41,353 nt of DNA from an uncultured Clostridiaceae bacterium (GTDB lineage Bacteria; Bacillota; Clostridia; TANB77; CAG-508), in the NCBI GenBank assembly GCA_930990125.1, contig CAKNOI010000010.1:1-41353 (forward strand). Reading direction: 5' to 3'. Every line of letters begins with the position of its first letter. The first letter of the stretch is position 1. The position numbers were made by a program, and so were the translations under genes. Positions 26,202-34,369 of this stretch are shown here, piece after piece. The notes under the pieces were generated by a model that worked only from the letters and a program-made list of their open reading frames with translations, was not told where the DNA came from and did not search any database.

Positions 26202-26340
26202 CTTAAGTCTTTTAAAAGGGAAATGCATGCTTAAAATACAAATTCGGATTGTAAGGTATATTTTAAACATCCTTTTAAAACCCTTAAGACATATATATAA
26301 ACACAAATCTAGATAAATCAGCCGCACTAGAATTTGTGTT
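26202..26340 (-). ncRNA. Structured RNA between rpmJ and rpsM, candidate alpha-operon leader
   Basis: Two strong inverted repeats lie here. In transcript order the first is AACACAAAT-CTAG against its complement (26340-26327 with 26312-26300), with a GC-containing loop of about 14 bases. The second pairs 26288-26271 with 26219-26202, 16 of 18 bases (CTTAAGGGTTTTAAAAGG with CCTTTTAAAAGACTTAAG), enclosing a further AT-rich stem and a small ACAATCCG-type hairpin. No good terminator tail follows either. The position, straight before rpsM, equals that of the S4-binding repressor site of enteric alpha operons. The structure is not that pseudoknot as far as I can see, so it may be a different ribosomal-protein leader. 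Confidence 0.5.
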
Positions 26341-26360
26341 AATATCTTACTTTTGTTTGG

Positions 26361-26474
26361 TTATCCTTGTCTTTGTTTGTGTTTTGGGTTTTCACAGATT
26401 ACTCTGATAACTCCTTTTCTTTTAATAACTTTGCATTTGTCACATATTTTTTTAACTGATGGTCTTACTTTCAT
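26361..26474 (-). CDS. rpmJ: 50S ribosomal protein L36 (bL36), zinc form
   Basis: 37 aa: starts [14 protein letters not shown] and ends KHKQRQG. The zinc ligands Cys11, Cys14, Cys27 and His32 are all present. AGGAGG lies 8 bases before ATG 26474. It is in the usual place after infA. Confidence 0.98.
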   Translation of the reverse strand: MKVRPSVKKICDKCKVIKRKGVIRVICENPKHKQRQG

Positions 26475-26545
26475 TTTATTACACCTCCTAAGAATTTTTA
26501 TCTATTCCTGCGGGTCAACAGTTTTCTTTTTAACAATTTTATGAT

Positions 26546-26764
26546 TTATTTTGCTCTCCAAGTTATTCTGCCTTTATTTAAATCATATGGAGAAAGTTCC
26601 AATTTCACTTTATCACCTGGTAAAATTTTGATATAATTTACTCTTAATTTTCCAGAGATATATGCTGTTACTTGGTGTCCATTGGCAAGTTCTACAATAA
26701 AATTGGTGTTTGGCAATGTTTCCACTACCGTACCTTCTACTTCAATAACATCTTCTTTTGCCAT
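26546..26764 (-). CDS. infA: Translation initiation factor IF-1
   Basis: 72 aa OB-fold protein ([19 protein letters not shown]) with normal family length. It binds the 30S A site during initiation. It starts a transcript whose promoter overlaps the end of map, and it has a folded 5' leader. The KOW-domain gene often found between map and infA in Firmicutes is absent. Confidence 0.99.
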   Translation of the reverse strand: MAKEDVIEVEGTVVETLPNTNFIVELANGHQVTAYISGKLRVNYIKILPGDKVKLELSPYDLNKGRITWRAK

Positions 26765-26785
26765 AAACTCTTTTCCCTCCCCAAA

Positions 26786-26852
26786 CTAATTGCTTATTTT
26801 CTTATGGTTTCGGTGCACGAAAAAAGACCATTACCCATTTTTCTGCAATTAG
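26786..26852 (-). promoter_or_regulatory. Folded 5' leader of infA
   Basis: On the minus strand CTAATTGC (26852-26845) pairs with GCAATTAG (26793-26786). Inside it ATGGT (26831-26827) pairs with ACCAT (26808-26804), topped by TTTCG/CGAAA around TGCAC. The nested stem begins about 10 bases after the -10 element and ends just before the GGGGAGGG ribosome site of infA, so it covers nearly the whole leader. No U tract follows, so control of translation or mRNA stability is more likely than attenuation. Confidence 0.5.
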
Positions 26853-26859
26853 CTAATAT

Positions 26860-26888
26860 AGTATATAACATTTTTATAGTAAAGTCAA
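26860..26888 (-). promoter_or_regulatory. Sigma-A promoter for infA, inside the 3' end of map
   Basis: The -35 TTGACT (26888-26883), a 17-base spacer and the -10 TATACT (26865-26860). The -35 overlaps the last codons of map. It gives infA-rpmJ and the alpha genes an entry point independent of adk-map. Confidence 0.78.
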
Positions 26889-27644
26889 TACTTCTGGCTC
26901 ATTTTCCGTAATTAAAATTGTATTTTCATAATGAGCTGCCAAACTTCCATCTTCTGTTACAATAGTCCAGCCATCGTCTAATTCCAAAATGTTAGGCTTT
27001 CCTGCCATTACCATAGGTTCTATAGCAAGGGTCATTCCTGGTTCTATACGCATGCCTCGCCCCGCTTTTCCGTAGTTTGGAATGCCTGGGTCTTCATGCA
27101 TTTGTCTTCCAATACCATGCCCTTGAAATTCTCTTACTACGTTATATCCATGGGATTCTACAAATTCTCCAATACGATGGGAAATATCGCCAATACGAAA
27201 ACCTGGTTTTGCAAATTGAATTCCTTCAAAAAAAGCTTGTTTGGTAATATCTACTAACTTTTGTGCTTCTTTTGATGCTTTCCCTACAATAAAGGTTCTA
27301 GCCGCATCGCCGTGAAAACCATTTTTAAAGGTAACTAAATCAATACTAACCACATCACCTTCTTGAATAATAGTTCTTTTAGAAGGAATGCCATGAATAA
27401 CTTCATCATTTACCGAAACACATAACGTAGCCGGAAAAGGTGGTACTCCTTTTATACCACTAGGATAGCCTTTTTGGGCAGGTACTGCTCCATGTTCACG
27501 TATGATTTGTTCTGCAATTTTATCTAATTCTAGTGTACTCATACCTGCATGAATTTCTTTTTCTAGTACCTCATATACCAATGCTGTAATTCTACATGCT
27601 TCTCTCATTTGTTCTACTTCTTTTTTAGATTTTATGGTAACCAT
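26874..27644 (-). CDS. map: Type I methionine aminopeptidase
   Basis: 256 aa pita-bread fold enzyme. Metal ligands are in the expected blocks: VVSIDLVTFKNGFHGDAART (two Asp), GHGIGRQMHEDP (His), EPMVMAG (Glu) and TEDGSLAAHYE (Glu). It removes the N-terminal Met from new proteins. It follows adk by 23 bases in the spc-type order and has no N-terminal extension. Confidence 0.99.
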   Translation of the reverse strand: MVTIKSKKEVEQMREACRITALVYEVLEKEIHAGMSTLELDKIAEQIIREHGAVPAQKGYPSGIKGVPPFPATLCVSVNDEVIHGIPSKRTIIQEGDVVSIDLVTFKNGFHGDAARTFIVGKASKEAQKLVDITKQAFFEGIQFAKPGFRIGDISHRIGEFVESHGYNVVREFQGHGIGRQMHEDPGIPNYGKAGRGMRIEPGMTLAIEPMVMAGKPNILELDDGWTIVTEDGSLAAHYENTILITENEPEVLTLL

Positions 27645-27667
27645 ATTTATTTCCTCTTTTCTATTAT

Positions 27668-28333
27668 CTATCGGTTTTGCAAATAATCCCTTATTTCTAT
27701 TGCTACATCTTTTGTAGTCGTATTGGATTCATTATTCATTTTTACAGTATATAAAATATTCTCTCTTTTATAATAATTAATTAATCCTTCGGATGTCTCG
27801 TGATATGTTTTTAATCTTTTACGAACCGTTTCTTCGTTGTCATCAATTCGTTGTACTAAAGGTCCACCACATTTATCACAAATTCCTTCTTTTTTTGGTG
27901 GTCTAAAATCTAGGTTATAGATTTCTCTACAATTTTTATTAATACAAGTTCTTCTTTTTACAATTCTATCTACAATATCGTCATCTGGTAAATCTAATTC
28001 TACTGCTACATCTACCATTTTACGTTGTAATTTTAAAATATAATCTAACACAATTGCTTGGTTTCTGGTTCTTGGGAAACCATCTAAAATAACACCATTT
28101 TTTACATCTGGTTCTTCTAATCGTTTTTCAACAATTTGAATAGCTAGTTCATCTGGAACAAGAAGTCCATTTGAAATATAATTTTCTATTTGTTCCCCAA
28201 GTTTATCATGTTTTTTAGCATAACTTCTAAAAATTTCTCCACTAGAAATATGTACAATTCCAAGTTCTTCGGAAAGTAACTTTCCAACAGTACCTTTTCC
28301 AGTACCTGGGGCTCCTAACATAATAATTACCAT
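27668..28333 (-). CDS. adk: Adenylate kinase, zinc-LID form
   Basis: 221 aa. The P-loop is GAPGTGKGT (7-15), followed by the AMP-binding part (SSGEIFR, DGFPRTRNQA). The LID carries four cysteines, CINKNC and CDKC, that bind structural zinc as in Gram-positive enzymes. It interconverts ATP+AMP and 2 ADP. It has its own promoter, because a cassette with a terminator separates it from secY. Confidence 0.99.
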   Translation of the reverse strand: MVIIMLGAPGTGKGTVGKLLSEELGIVHISSGEIFRSYAKKHDKLGEQIENYISNGLLVPDELAIQIVEKRLEEPDVKNGVILDGFPRTRNQAIVLDYILKLQRKMVDVAVELDLPDDDIVDRIVKRRTCINKNCREIYNLDFRPPKKEGICDKCGGPLVQRIDDNEETVRKRLKTYHETSEGLINYYKRENILYTVKMNNESNTTTKDVAIEIRDYLQNR

Positions 28334-28368
28334 CTTGCTTTTCCTCCATTTCTTTTTCTACAGCGGTA

Positions 28369-28397
28369 ATTATAGCACAAAAAAAGGAAAAAGACAA
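28369..28397 (-). promoter_or_regulatory. Sigma-A promoter of adk-map
   Basis: The -35 TTGTCT (28397-28392), a 17-base spacer and the -10 TATAAT (28374-28369, with a TGC just before it) lie 36 bases before the adk start. The -35 overlaps the U-rich tail of the preceding terminator. Confidence 0.75.
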
Positions 28398-28420
28398 CAA
28401 AAAAGACAGACGAATCTGCC
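28398..28420 (-). terminator. Terminator closing the membrane-protein cassette
   Basis: The stem GGCAGA/TCTGTC with a TTCG tetraloop (28420-28405) is followed by TTTTTTG. It lies 10 bases after the last cassette gene and separates the cassette from adk. Confidence 0.85.
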
Positions 28421-28430
28421 CTTTTGTTCT

Positions 28431-29123
28431 TTATTTTACAGTATAATTTGTTAAATCTGGTAATGCAATTTGCTCGTCTGTTACTGTGCCAATACTATAT
28501 TCATACTGGCAAGAAACATCTACTTTTTGACCATTTTCTTCTGCTGTACCAAAATTTGCTTTTACTACTAATAAATTATCTTTGTTATACCATACTTTAT
28601 TTCCCATATTGTTCCATAAGTAGCAAGTGGTATCTCCTAATTTTTGACTTACTAAACTGCTTGTTAAGCTATAAATAAGGTTATTTTGAAAAATATGTTT
28701 TTCATCATTACCCACCGCATAATCATATCCTGGGTTTGGTACATTATCTAGTAAAACATTTTCGTATATCATTTTACCTGCAATTTTTTGATTTTCATTA
28801 ATTAGCCAAGCTTCTTTGGTATCTGCATTTTTATAAATAGTTCTTCCTTCTCGCATTTTTAAGACTATGGTATTTCCCTTTTTAAAAAATTCGGAACTAT
28901 AATCTGGCACATCATTTTCTAAAAAGGTAATTTTACAATATACATTTTCTTCTGCATTTAATTCTTTTGCTTTTGCTTGAATTTGTTGTAATACAGTCAT
29001 TTTTTGAATGGTTAGTCCTATCCAAATAAAGATAGCAATAAGTAAAAACATAACTACAACAAAAATTACTTTTTTGTTCATCTTTTTAATATCTTCTTTT
29101 GACATCTTTTCAGATTCTTTCAT
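28431..29123 (-). CDS. Membrane-anchored extracytoplasmic protein, function unknown (cassette gene 3)
   Basis: 230 aa from ATG 29123, with GGAGGG seven bases upstream; an ATG five codons earlier overlaps that site. A short charged N terminus (KESEKMSKEDIKKMNKK) is followed by one membrane helix (about 19-42). The outer domain is beta-rich (GNTIVLKMREGRTIYKN, KEAWLINENQKIAGK), loosely like lipoprotein-carrier folds. No family is recognised. It is the last of three genes inserted between secY and adk, 26 bases after the DUF2569 gene. Confidence 0.75.
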   Translation of the reverse strand: MKESEKMSKEDIKKMNKKVIFVVVMFLLIAIFIWIGLTIQKMTVLQQIQAKAKELNAEENVYCKITFLENDVPDYSSEFFKKGNTIVLKMREGRTIYKNADTKEAWLINENQKIAGKMIYENVLLDNVPNPGYDYAVGNDEKHIFQNNLIYSLTSSLVSQKLGDTTCYLWNNMGNKVWYNKDNLLVVKANFGTAEENGQKVDVSCQYEYSIGTVTDEQIALPDLTNYTVK

Positions 29124-29149
29124 TGGTATTCCCTCCATATCTTTTGTTT

Positions 29150-29605
29150 CTAGTTATAATATTCTGCTACTCTTTTAGACTTTGTTAAATAACTAAACCA
29201 AATGGTAGAATAAGCAATTGCCTGCACAATCGTTTGTGTTTCTGTTTGAAAATATAATACATTTTCTTCTCCTACCCAAGTAGCATATAAAACCATACGT
29301 ACCACTGTAGTAACAATAATAAGAAATGCTATTGCTACTAGATGGCCTTTCAAGCGGTATAACGTTTGTCTATTCCTTTTGTTAAAAATTAGAATAGAAG
29401 TAAGCAGTAGTACCATGCAACCAAAAGAACATACAAAAACAGAAAAAATTGCAATATGAAACCATTCTCTGTTTACAAATCCTTGTGGCTCTAAATTAAT
29501 ATATACACTATAAATCATTTGTAGGAAGCTAATAAATAGTGTAATCAAAAAGAATAAATGCCATCCTCTTATTTTAGAATAGTCTTTTTTTACTTCTTCT
29601 TCCAT
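29150..29605 (-). CDS. DUF2569-like four-helix membrane protein (cassette gene 2)
   Basis: 151 aa with four hydrophobic helices (about 14-34, 48-70, 86-108 and 122-140). The N-terminal GWHLFFLITLF and the C-terminal AYSTIWFSYLTKSKRV match the pattern of DUF2569 proteins, which usually end in IWIPYFLKSKRV. Function unknown. Its start is one base from the stop of the preceding gene, so the two are translationally linked. Confidence 0.75.
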   Translation of the reverse strand: MEEEVKKDYSKIRGWHLFFLITLFISFLQMIYSVYINLEPQGFVNREWFHIAIFSVFVCSFGCMVLLLTSILIFNKRNRQTLYRLKGHLVAIAFLIIVTTVVRMVLYATWVGEENVLYFQTETQTIVQAIAYSTIWFSYLTKSKRVAEYYN

Positions 29606-29606
29606 C

Positions 29607-30320
29607 TTATAAATCCTCCTCTTTTGGAGTTGTTTTGCGTTTTGCTAGTTTATAAATAAGATAGACAATTCCTGTGCCAACAAGTACACCAACAGTTCCT
29701 GCTATTACATAAAAATTGATGTCTTCATTTGGCATTTTTTCTATTTGGTCAAATTGAATACTTTGTACCATACTAACTAATTCTTGTTCTTCGTAATTAG
29801 AATCATAATACGTAACAGAAATAGTAATAGCTTTTCCATTTACAATGGTATAATATTGATGAATGGTAATTCCTTCTGTTTGTGTACTTTCTAAAACAGA
29901 ATGAATAAAAGTAAGTTCTCCTTGTTCGTATTTTTCAGAAGATACAAAACGATAATCTTCTGTTTCTACTTGTGACTTATATTCTTCTAAAAATTCGTCA
30001 AATGGATTATAACTGCTTAAATTACCCACTGTTTGTGTAGTAGCATTATCAATAATAGAAATAGCCATTTCTTTGGATAGGTCTGCATTAATAGCATCAT
30101 AGATAATGCCACTTGCATTACAGGTTTGCACAAAGGTATCTTTATCTATTTGATAAATTTCAAATAACGCATTTGCGTTTTCATCTTCTGCTAATAAATT
30201 CACAAAATCTTCTGGAACAGTTATCTCCATTCCAATTTCGTCTAAACGCACCGCATAAGCAGAAACGGCAACGCATAACATAGCAATTACTAAAATAAGT
30301 ATTCTTTTTAATTGTCTCAT
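29607..30320 (-). CDS. Secreted protein with C-terminal membrane anchor, function unknown (cassette gene 1)
   Basis: 237 aa. A signal peptide (about 1-23, ending SAYA) leads to a beta-rich extracytoplasmic domain (about 28-195: LDEIGMEITVPEDF, then ITISVTYYDSNYEE). A membrane helix (about 206-227) and a basic tail (KLAKRKTTPKEEDL) follow. The outer domain has the look of PsbP-like or DUF1795-like folds that start with a GMEITVP strand; this is weak. It heads the cassette behind its own promoter. Confidence 0.75.
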   Translation of the reverse strand: MRQLKRILILVIAMLCVAVSAYAVRLDEIGMEITVPEDFVNLLAEDENANALFEIYQIDKDTFVQTCNASGIIYDAINADLSKEMAISIIDNATTQTVGNLSSYNPFDEFLEEYKSQVETEDYRFVSSEKYEQGELTFIHSVLESTQTEGITIHQYYTIVNGKAITISVTYYDSNYEEQELVSMVQSIQFDQIEKMPNEDINFYVIAGTVGVLVGTGIVYLIYKLAKRKTTPKEEDL

Positions 30321-30349
30321 AAAATCCCCCTCTTTTATTTCTTTTTCTT

Positions 30350-30378
30350 ATTATTCTATAAAGTTTGACTTTTGTCAA
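30350..30378 (-). promoter_or_regulatory. Promoter of the membrane-protein cassette
   Basis: The consensus -35 TTGACA (30378-30373), a 17-base spacer and the -10 AATAAT (30355-30350) lie 30 bases before the first cassette gene and after the secY terminator. Confidence 0.65.
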
Positions 30379-30402
30379 TTCTTTTTGCAAAAGTATTGAC
30401 AA
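30372..30402 (-). repeat. Inverted repeat over the cassette -35, possible operator
   Basis: TTGTCAAT (30402-30395 on the minus strand) and ATTGACAA (30379-30372) form perfect 8-base arms around a 15-base centre. The inner arm contains the -35 hexamer. A second short palindrome, TTGACAAAAGTCAA, overlaps the same hexamer. A repressor binding here would block the promoter. Confidence 0.5.
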
Positions 30403-30429
30403 AAAAAATAGATGCTATATCAAAGCATC
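30403..30429 (-). terminator. Terminator after secY
   Basis: The stem GATGCT/AGCATC with a 7-base loop (30429-30411) is followed by TATTTTTTTTG, 12 bases after the secY stop. It closes the S10-spc transcript before the inserted cassette. Confidence 0.88.
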
Positions 30430-30441
30430 CATTTTTTTCTT

Positions 30442-31758
30442 TTATTCTAAGAATCCCTTGTAATGTCTCATAACAAGTTGAGATTCTAGTTGTTGTACTG
30501 TTTCTAAGGCAACACCTACTACGATTAGAATTGATGTACCACCAAATGCTAAGTTTAAGGTAGTAAATCTTAATAGCATTGGAAGTATTGCAATTACTGC
30601 TAAGAATAATCCTCCAAACCAAGTTAGTTTTGAAATAATGGAAGATAAGTAATCTGTAGTTGGTTTTCCTGCACGAATTCCTGGGATAAATCCACCATTT
30701 TTCTTAATGTTATTAGATACCTCTGCTGGATTAAATGTAGCATAGGTATAAAAGAAGGTAAATCCTACAATTAACAATAAGTATACAATAGCGTTGGCAA
30801 TAGAATAGCCAATAGGAACTGCAGAAGTTGAAGTTGCAATAGAGAATTTATATAATCCTGCTAAAAATCCTGTTTGTGTTGCAATATCTTTTACAAACAT
30901 TTGAATAATCATTGCTGGGAATGTCATAAAAGAAGATGCAAAGATTACTGGCATAACACCTGCCATAGCAAGTTTTAATGGAATGTGGGTGTTTTGTCCA
31001 CCATACATTTTTCTTCCTACTACTTTTTTAGCATATTGTACTGGTACTCTTCTTTCTGCTTGTTGTACAAATACAACACCTGCAACTAAGATAATAGCAC
31101 CTACAATAACAGCAATAGCAGTTAGAAGTCCTGTTGTACTAAAGCTTCCTGTTCCAAAAATTAGGTTCCATAATGTTACTACACCACTTGGAAGACCCGC
31201 AATAATACCAATAAAGATAATTAAGGAAATTCCATTTCCAATTCCTTTATTTGTAATTTGTTCTCCAAGCCACATAAGAAGTGCAGTTCCTGCCATTAAA
31301 GAAATAACAACAATACTTCCTGTTAAAAATCCTGGATTAATAAAGATAGATTGGTAAGAAAGGTAAGTACCAATAGCTTGGATAGCAGCAAGTACTATCG
31401 TTAATAATTTTGTATAACGATTTACTTTTGCTTTTCCTTCTTCTCCACCTTCTTTTATAAGTCTTTCTAATCCTGGAATTACCATTCCTAATAATTGAAT
31501 AACAATACTAGCTGTAATATAAGGGCTAATGCTCATTGCAAAAATAGAAAATCTAGAAAAAGCACCTCCAGAAATCATATCTACTAAAGAACCAAGTGTT
31601 CCTGTAGAATTTTGCATTACTTCATTTAATTCTATAATATCTACACCTGGTACTGTAATATAACAGCCTAGTCTAAATACAATGATTAATACTAATGTAT
31701 AAAGTAATTTCTTTCGTACATCAGGTGTTTTTAGTGCGTTTTTTATTGTTTGAAACAA
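30442..31758 (-). CDS. secY: Protein translocase subunit SecY
   Basis: 438 aa with ten membrane helices and the plug region after helix 1 (LVDMISGGAFSRFSIFAMSISPYITASI). Cytoplasmic loop signatures include VQQAERRVPVQYAKK, IPLKLAMAGVMPVIFASS and the C-terminal loop GFIPGIRAGKPTTDYL. SecY forms the channel for Sec-dependent export. The start codon abuts the rplO stop. Translocase use links it to the many secreted sporulation proteins here. Confidence 0.99.
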   Translation of the reverse strand: MFQTIKNALKTPDVRKKLLYTLVLIIVFRLGCYITVPGVDIIELNEVMQNSTGTLGSLVDMISGGAFSRFSIFAMSISPYITASIVIQLLGMVIPGLERLIKEGGEEGKAKVNRYTKLLTIVLAAIQAIGTYLSYQSIFINPGFLTGSIVVISLMAGTALLMWLGEQITNKGIGNGISLIIFIGIIAGLPSGVVTLWNLIFGTGSFSTTGLLTAIAVIVGAIILVAGVVFVQQAERRVPVQYAKKVVGRKMYGGQNTHIPLKLAMAGVMPVIFASSFMTFPAMIIQMFVKDIATQTGFLAGLYKFSIATSTSAVPIGYSIANAIVYLLLIVGFTFFYTYATFNPAEVSNNIKKNGGFIPGIRAGKPTTDYLSSIISKLTWFGGLFLAVIAILPMLLRFTTLNLAFGGTSILIVVGVALETVQQLESQLVMRHYKGFLE

Positions 31759-32193
31759 CTAAATCACCTCAATCTTTCCACCTAATGCCTGGATTTTTTC
31801 AGCTGCGTTTTTGGTAAATCTTTTTGCTTTTACGTTAACTTTCTTTTCTAAGTTACCAGTTGCAATTACAACAATACCATCTTGTATTTTTGTTATAATA
31901 CCTTCTGCTAATAAACTTTCTGCAGATACATCCTCTGCTTTTGATTTATTTAGCATTGTTAAAGTTACTTCTGTATAGTTTTTAGCATGAATGTTTGTGA
32001 ATCCTCTTTTTGGTAATCTTCTATATAATGGTGTTTGACCACCTTCAAATCCACGTCTTACTCCACCGCCAGATCTTGCTTTTTGTCCTTTATGTCCTCT
32101 TCCTGCAGTTTTTCCAAGACCAGAACCAACTCCACGTCCAACTCTAGTTCTTTGCTGTTTTTTTACTGCTGGTTTTAATTCGCCTAGCTTCAT
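31759..32193 (-). CDS. rplO: 50S ribosomal protein L15 (uL15)
   Basis: 144 aa. The Gly/Arg-rich N terminus ([19 protein letters not shown]) threads into 23S rRNA; the C-terminal globular part ends GGKIEVI. It is a late assembly protein. Its start is only 36 bases after the rpsE stop, where rpmD (L30) would normally sit. Confidence 0.99.
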   Translation of the reverse strand: MKLGELKPAVKKQQRTRVGRGVGSGLGKTAGRGHKGQKARSGGGVRRGFEGGQTPLYRRLPKRGFTNIHAKNYTEVTLTMLNKSKAEDVSAESLLAEGIITKIQDGIVVIATGNLEKKVNVKAKRFTKNAAEKIQALGGKIEVI

Positions 32194-32229
32194 AGTGTTA
32201 GCACCTCCTTAAAATATTTGTTTCTTTTC

Positions 32230-32718
32230 TTAAAGTATTTCTTCTACTTTCTTTCCTCTTTTTTTCGCGATTTGTTCTGCTGTTTTCATTGCTTTTAATC
32301 CTTCAATAGTAGCATATACTACGTTTCTTGGATTATTGGTTCCTAAAACCTTAGTTCTAATATCTCTATATCCAGCAAGCTCTAATACTGGTCTTACGCT
32401 ACCACCAGCAATTAATCCGGTACCTTCTGCTGCTGGTTTTAACATAACCCTAGCGCTTCCAAATTCTCCAATATATTCATGAGGAATAGTTGTTCCTACT
32501 ACTGGAACTTCTACTAAATTCTTTTTTGCTTCTTCTATTGCTTTTTTGATAGCATCTGGAACTTCTGCTGCTTTTCCATTTCCTACACCAACGTGTCCAT
32601 TACCATCTCCAACAACAACAACAGCACTAAAACGGAAAGTCCTTCCACCTTTAACAACTTTTGCAACTCTGTTGATAGCAACAACTTTCTCTTTTAATTC
32701 TACTGCATTTTCTTCCAT
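32230..32718 (-). CDS. rpsE: 30S ribosomal protein S5 (uS5)
   Basis: 162 aa. The N-terminal double-stranded-RNA-binding domain has [20 protein letters not shown]. The C-terminal domain has [16 protein letters not shown]5 forms part of the mRNA entry helicase and affects decoding fidelity. ATG 32718 follows GGAGGG. Confidence 0.99.
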   Translation of the reverse strand: MEENAVELKEKVVAINRVAKVVKGGRTFRFSAVVVVGDGNGHVGVGNGKAAEVPDAIKKAIEEAKKNLVEVPVVGTTIPHEYIGEFGSARVMLKPAAEGTGLIAGGSVRPVLELAGYRDIRTKVLGTNNPRNVVYATIEGLKAMKTAEQIAKKRGKKVEEIL

Positions 32719-32745
32719 AAAGTTTTTGTTTCCCTCCTTTTTTCA

Positions 32746-33105
32746 CTAAAATTCTAATCCTGCTTCTCTTGCAGCATCTGCTAATTCTTTTATAACTCCG
32801 TGATAAATATATCCACCTCTATCAAATACAACTGTTTTTATATTTTTCTCAAGAGCTCTTTTTGCGATTAATGCACCTACTTCTTTTGCAGCTTCTTTGT
32901 TAGCATGTTTTGTTTTTACTTCTTTATCTAAAGTAGAAGCTTGTGCTAAAGTAGTAGCTTTATCATCATCTATAATTTGTACATACAAATTACTGTTGCT
33001 TCTAAATACACATAATCTTGGACGTTCTGCTGTTCCGCTTATTTTAGTACGTACTCTTTTATGTCTTCTTTGTCTTTCTGCTTGTCTATCGATTTTCTTA
33101 ATCAT
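32746..33105 (-). CDS. rplR: 50S ribosomal protein L18 (uL18)
   Basis: 119 aa. The basic N terminus ([18 protein letters not shown]) is followed by the conserved [20 protein letters not shown] and the C-terminal [19 protein letters not shown]18 binds 5S rRNA in the central protuberance with L5. Confidence 0.99.
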   Translation of the reverse strand: MIKKIDRQAERQRRHKRVRTKISGTAERPRLCVFRSNSNLYVQIIDDDKATTLAQASTLDKEVKTKHANKEAAKEVGALIAKRALEKNIKTVVFDRGGYIYHGVIKELADAAREAGLEF

Positions 33106-33153
33106 TCTTTACTCCTTTCTGACGTTTTAAGTTTTTCTTATGCAGGTTATGTT

Positions 33154-33693
33154 CTATTTCTTACCTGCTTTACCTTCTTTACGTCTAATTACTTCGTCTG
33201 CATATTTGATACCTTTGCCTCTATATACTTCTGGTGGTCTCTTGGTACGAACAACAGCTGCTGTTTGACCAACTAATTCTTTATCAATACCTTTTACAAT
33301 AATTTGGTTTGGATTTGGCACATCAAAAGTAATTCCTGCTGGTGCATCTACTTTTACTGGATGTGAATATCCAAGTGTTAACATTAAGCTATTTCCTTGT
33401 TTTTGTGCTCTATATCCTACACCATTTATTTCAAGAACTTTTTCATACTCTTTTACAACACCTTCTATCATGTTGTTTATTAAAGTTCTTGTTAAACCAT
33501 GTAAACTTACGTTTTCTGGTTCATCATTTGGTCTGGTTACTGTAATTACTTTATTTTCTACAGTTACTGTCATGTTTTTATGGATTTCTCTTTCTAAACT
33601 TCCTTTAGGTCCTTTTACAGTAATGTGATTTCCAGAAACCGTAACTTCTACACCATCTGGTACTGTAATAGGTTTGTTTCCTATTCTTGACAT
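33154..33693 (-). CDS. rplF: 50S ribosomal protein L6 (uL6)
   Basis: 179 aa, two tandem L6 folds. The C-terminal block KGIDKELVGQTAAVVRTKRP with PEVYRGKGIKYADE is the L6 signature. It lies near the sarcin-ricin loop and helps position factors. Start MSRIGNKPITVP is canonical. Confidence 0.99.
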   Translation of the reverse strand: MSRIGNKPITVPDGVEVTVSGNHITVKGPKGSLEREIHKNMTVTVENKVITVTRPNDEPENVSLHGLTRTLINNMIEGVVKEYEKVLEINGVGYRAQKQGNSLMLTLGYSHPVKVDAPAGITFDVPNPNQIIVKGIDKELVGQTAAVVRTKRPPEVYRGKGIKYADEVIRRKEGKAGKK

Positions 33694-33721
33694 TTTGTAT
33701 TTCCCTCCTTATCTTTTTATT

Positions 33722-34120
33722 TTACCATACGTAAGCTAAAACTTCTCCACCGATTCCTTCTTTTCTTGCTTCTTTATCTGTTTTTACACCTTTAGAAGTA
33801 GAAATTAAAGCAATTCCTAATCCATTTAGTACTTGTGGTAATTCTTCGCAAGAAGCATAAATTCTTAAACCTGGTTTGCTAATTCTTTTAATTCCAGAAA
33901 TTACTCTTGCACCTTTTTCATCGTATTTTAAAGTAATACGAATAATTCCTTGCGCATTTCCTTCGATTTCTTCGTAAGATTTAATATATCCTTCTTTAAA
34001 TAGTATTTCTGCAATGGCAAGTTTCATATTAGATCTTGGCACATCTACTGTTTTGTGCTTAGAACTGTTTGCATTTCTAATTCTTGTTAGCATATCTGCT
34101 ATTGGGTCTGTCGTATTCAA
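33722..34120 (-). CDS. rpsH: 30S ribosomal protein S8 (uS8)
   Basis: 132 aa. The start [18 protein letters not shown] and the C-terminal [18 protein letters not shown] are typical. S8 binds 16S helix 21 early and, in enteric bacteria, represses the spc operon from a site in rplE. Spacing to rpsN is 41 bases. Confidence 0.99.
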   Translation of the reverse strand: MNTTDPIADMLTRIRNANSSKHKTVDVPRSNMKLAIAEILFKEGYIKSYEEIEGNAQGIIRITLKYDEKGARVISGIKRISKPGLRIYASCEELPQVLNGLGIALISTSKGVKTDKEARKEGIGGEVLAYVW

Positions 34121-34161
34121 TCTTTTTCCCTCCTTTTGGTTTTATCGCTCCTAATTCTATT

Positions 34162-34347
34162 TTACCAGCTTGCTTTTTTAACACCAGGAATTTCTCCTTT
34201 ATGTGCTAATTCTCTAAAGCATACACGGCATATTCCATATTTTCTAATATAGGCATGTGGTCTTCCACAAATTTTGCATCTGTTATGTACTCTTGTAGAA
34301 TATTTTTGTGGCTTAGCTGCTTTAATAATCATTGATTTTTTAGCCAT
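34162..34347 (-). CDS. rpsN: 30S ribosomal protein S14, zinc (Z) type (uS14)
   Basis: 61 aa from ATG 34347 ([12 protein letters not shown]). The zinc site is complete: Cys24, Cys27, Cys40 and Cys43. AGGAGG lies about 10 bases upstream. The open frame continues 15 codons further, into rplE, without a ribosome site. The C+ type points away from zinc-starvation paralogues. Confidence 0.98.
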   Translation of the reverse strand: MAKKSMIIKAAKPQKYSTRVHNRCKICGRPHAYIRKYGICRVCFRELAHKGEIPGVKKASW

Positions 34348-34369
34348 ATCTTTGCATTTCCTCCTTTTT

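Noticed and set aside
26765-26873. KOW-domain gene between map and infA
   Set aside because: The 109 bases hold the promoter and folded leader of infA and no coding frame.
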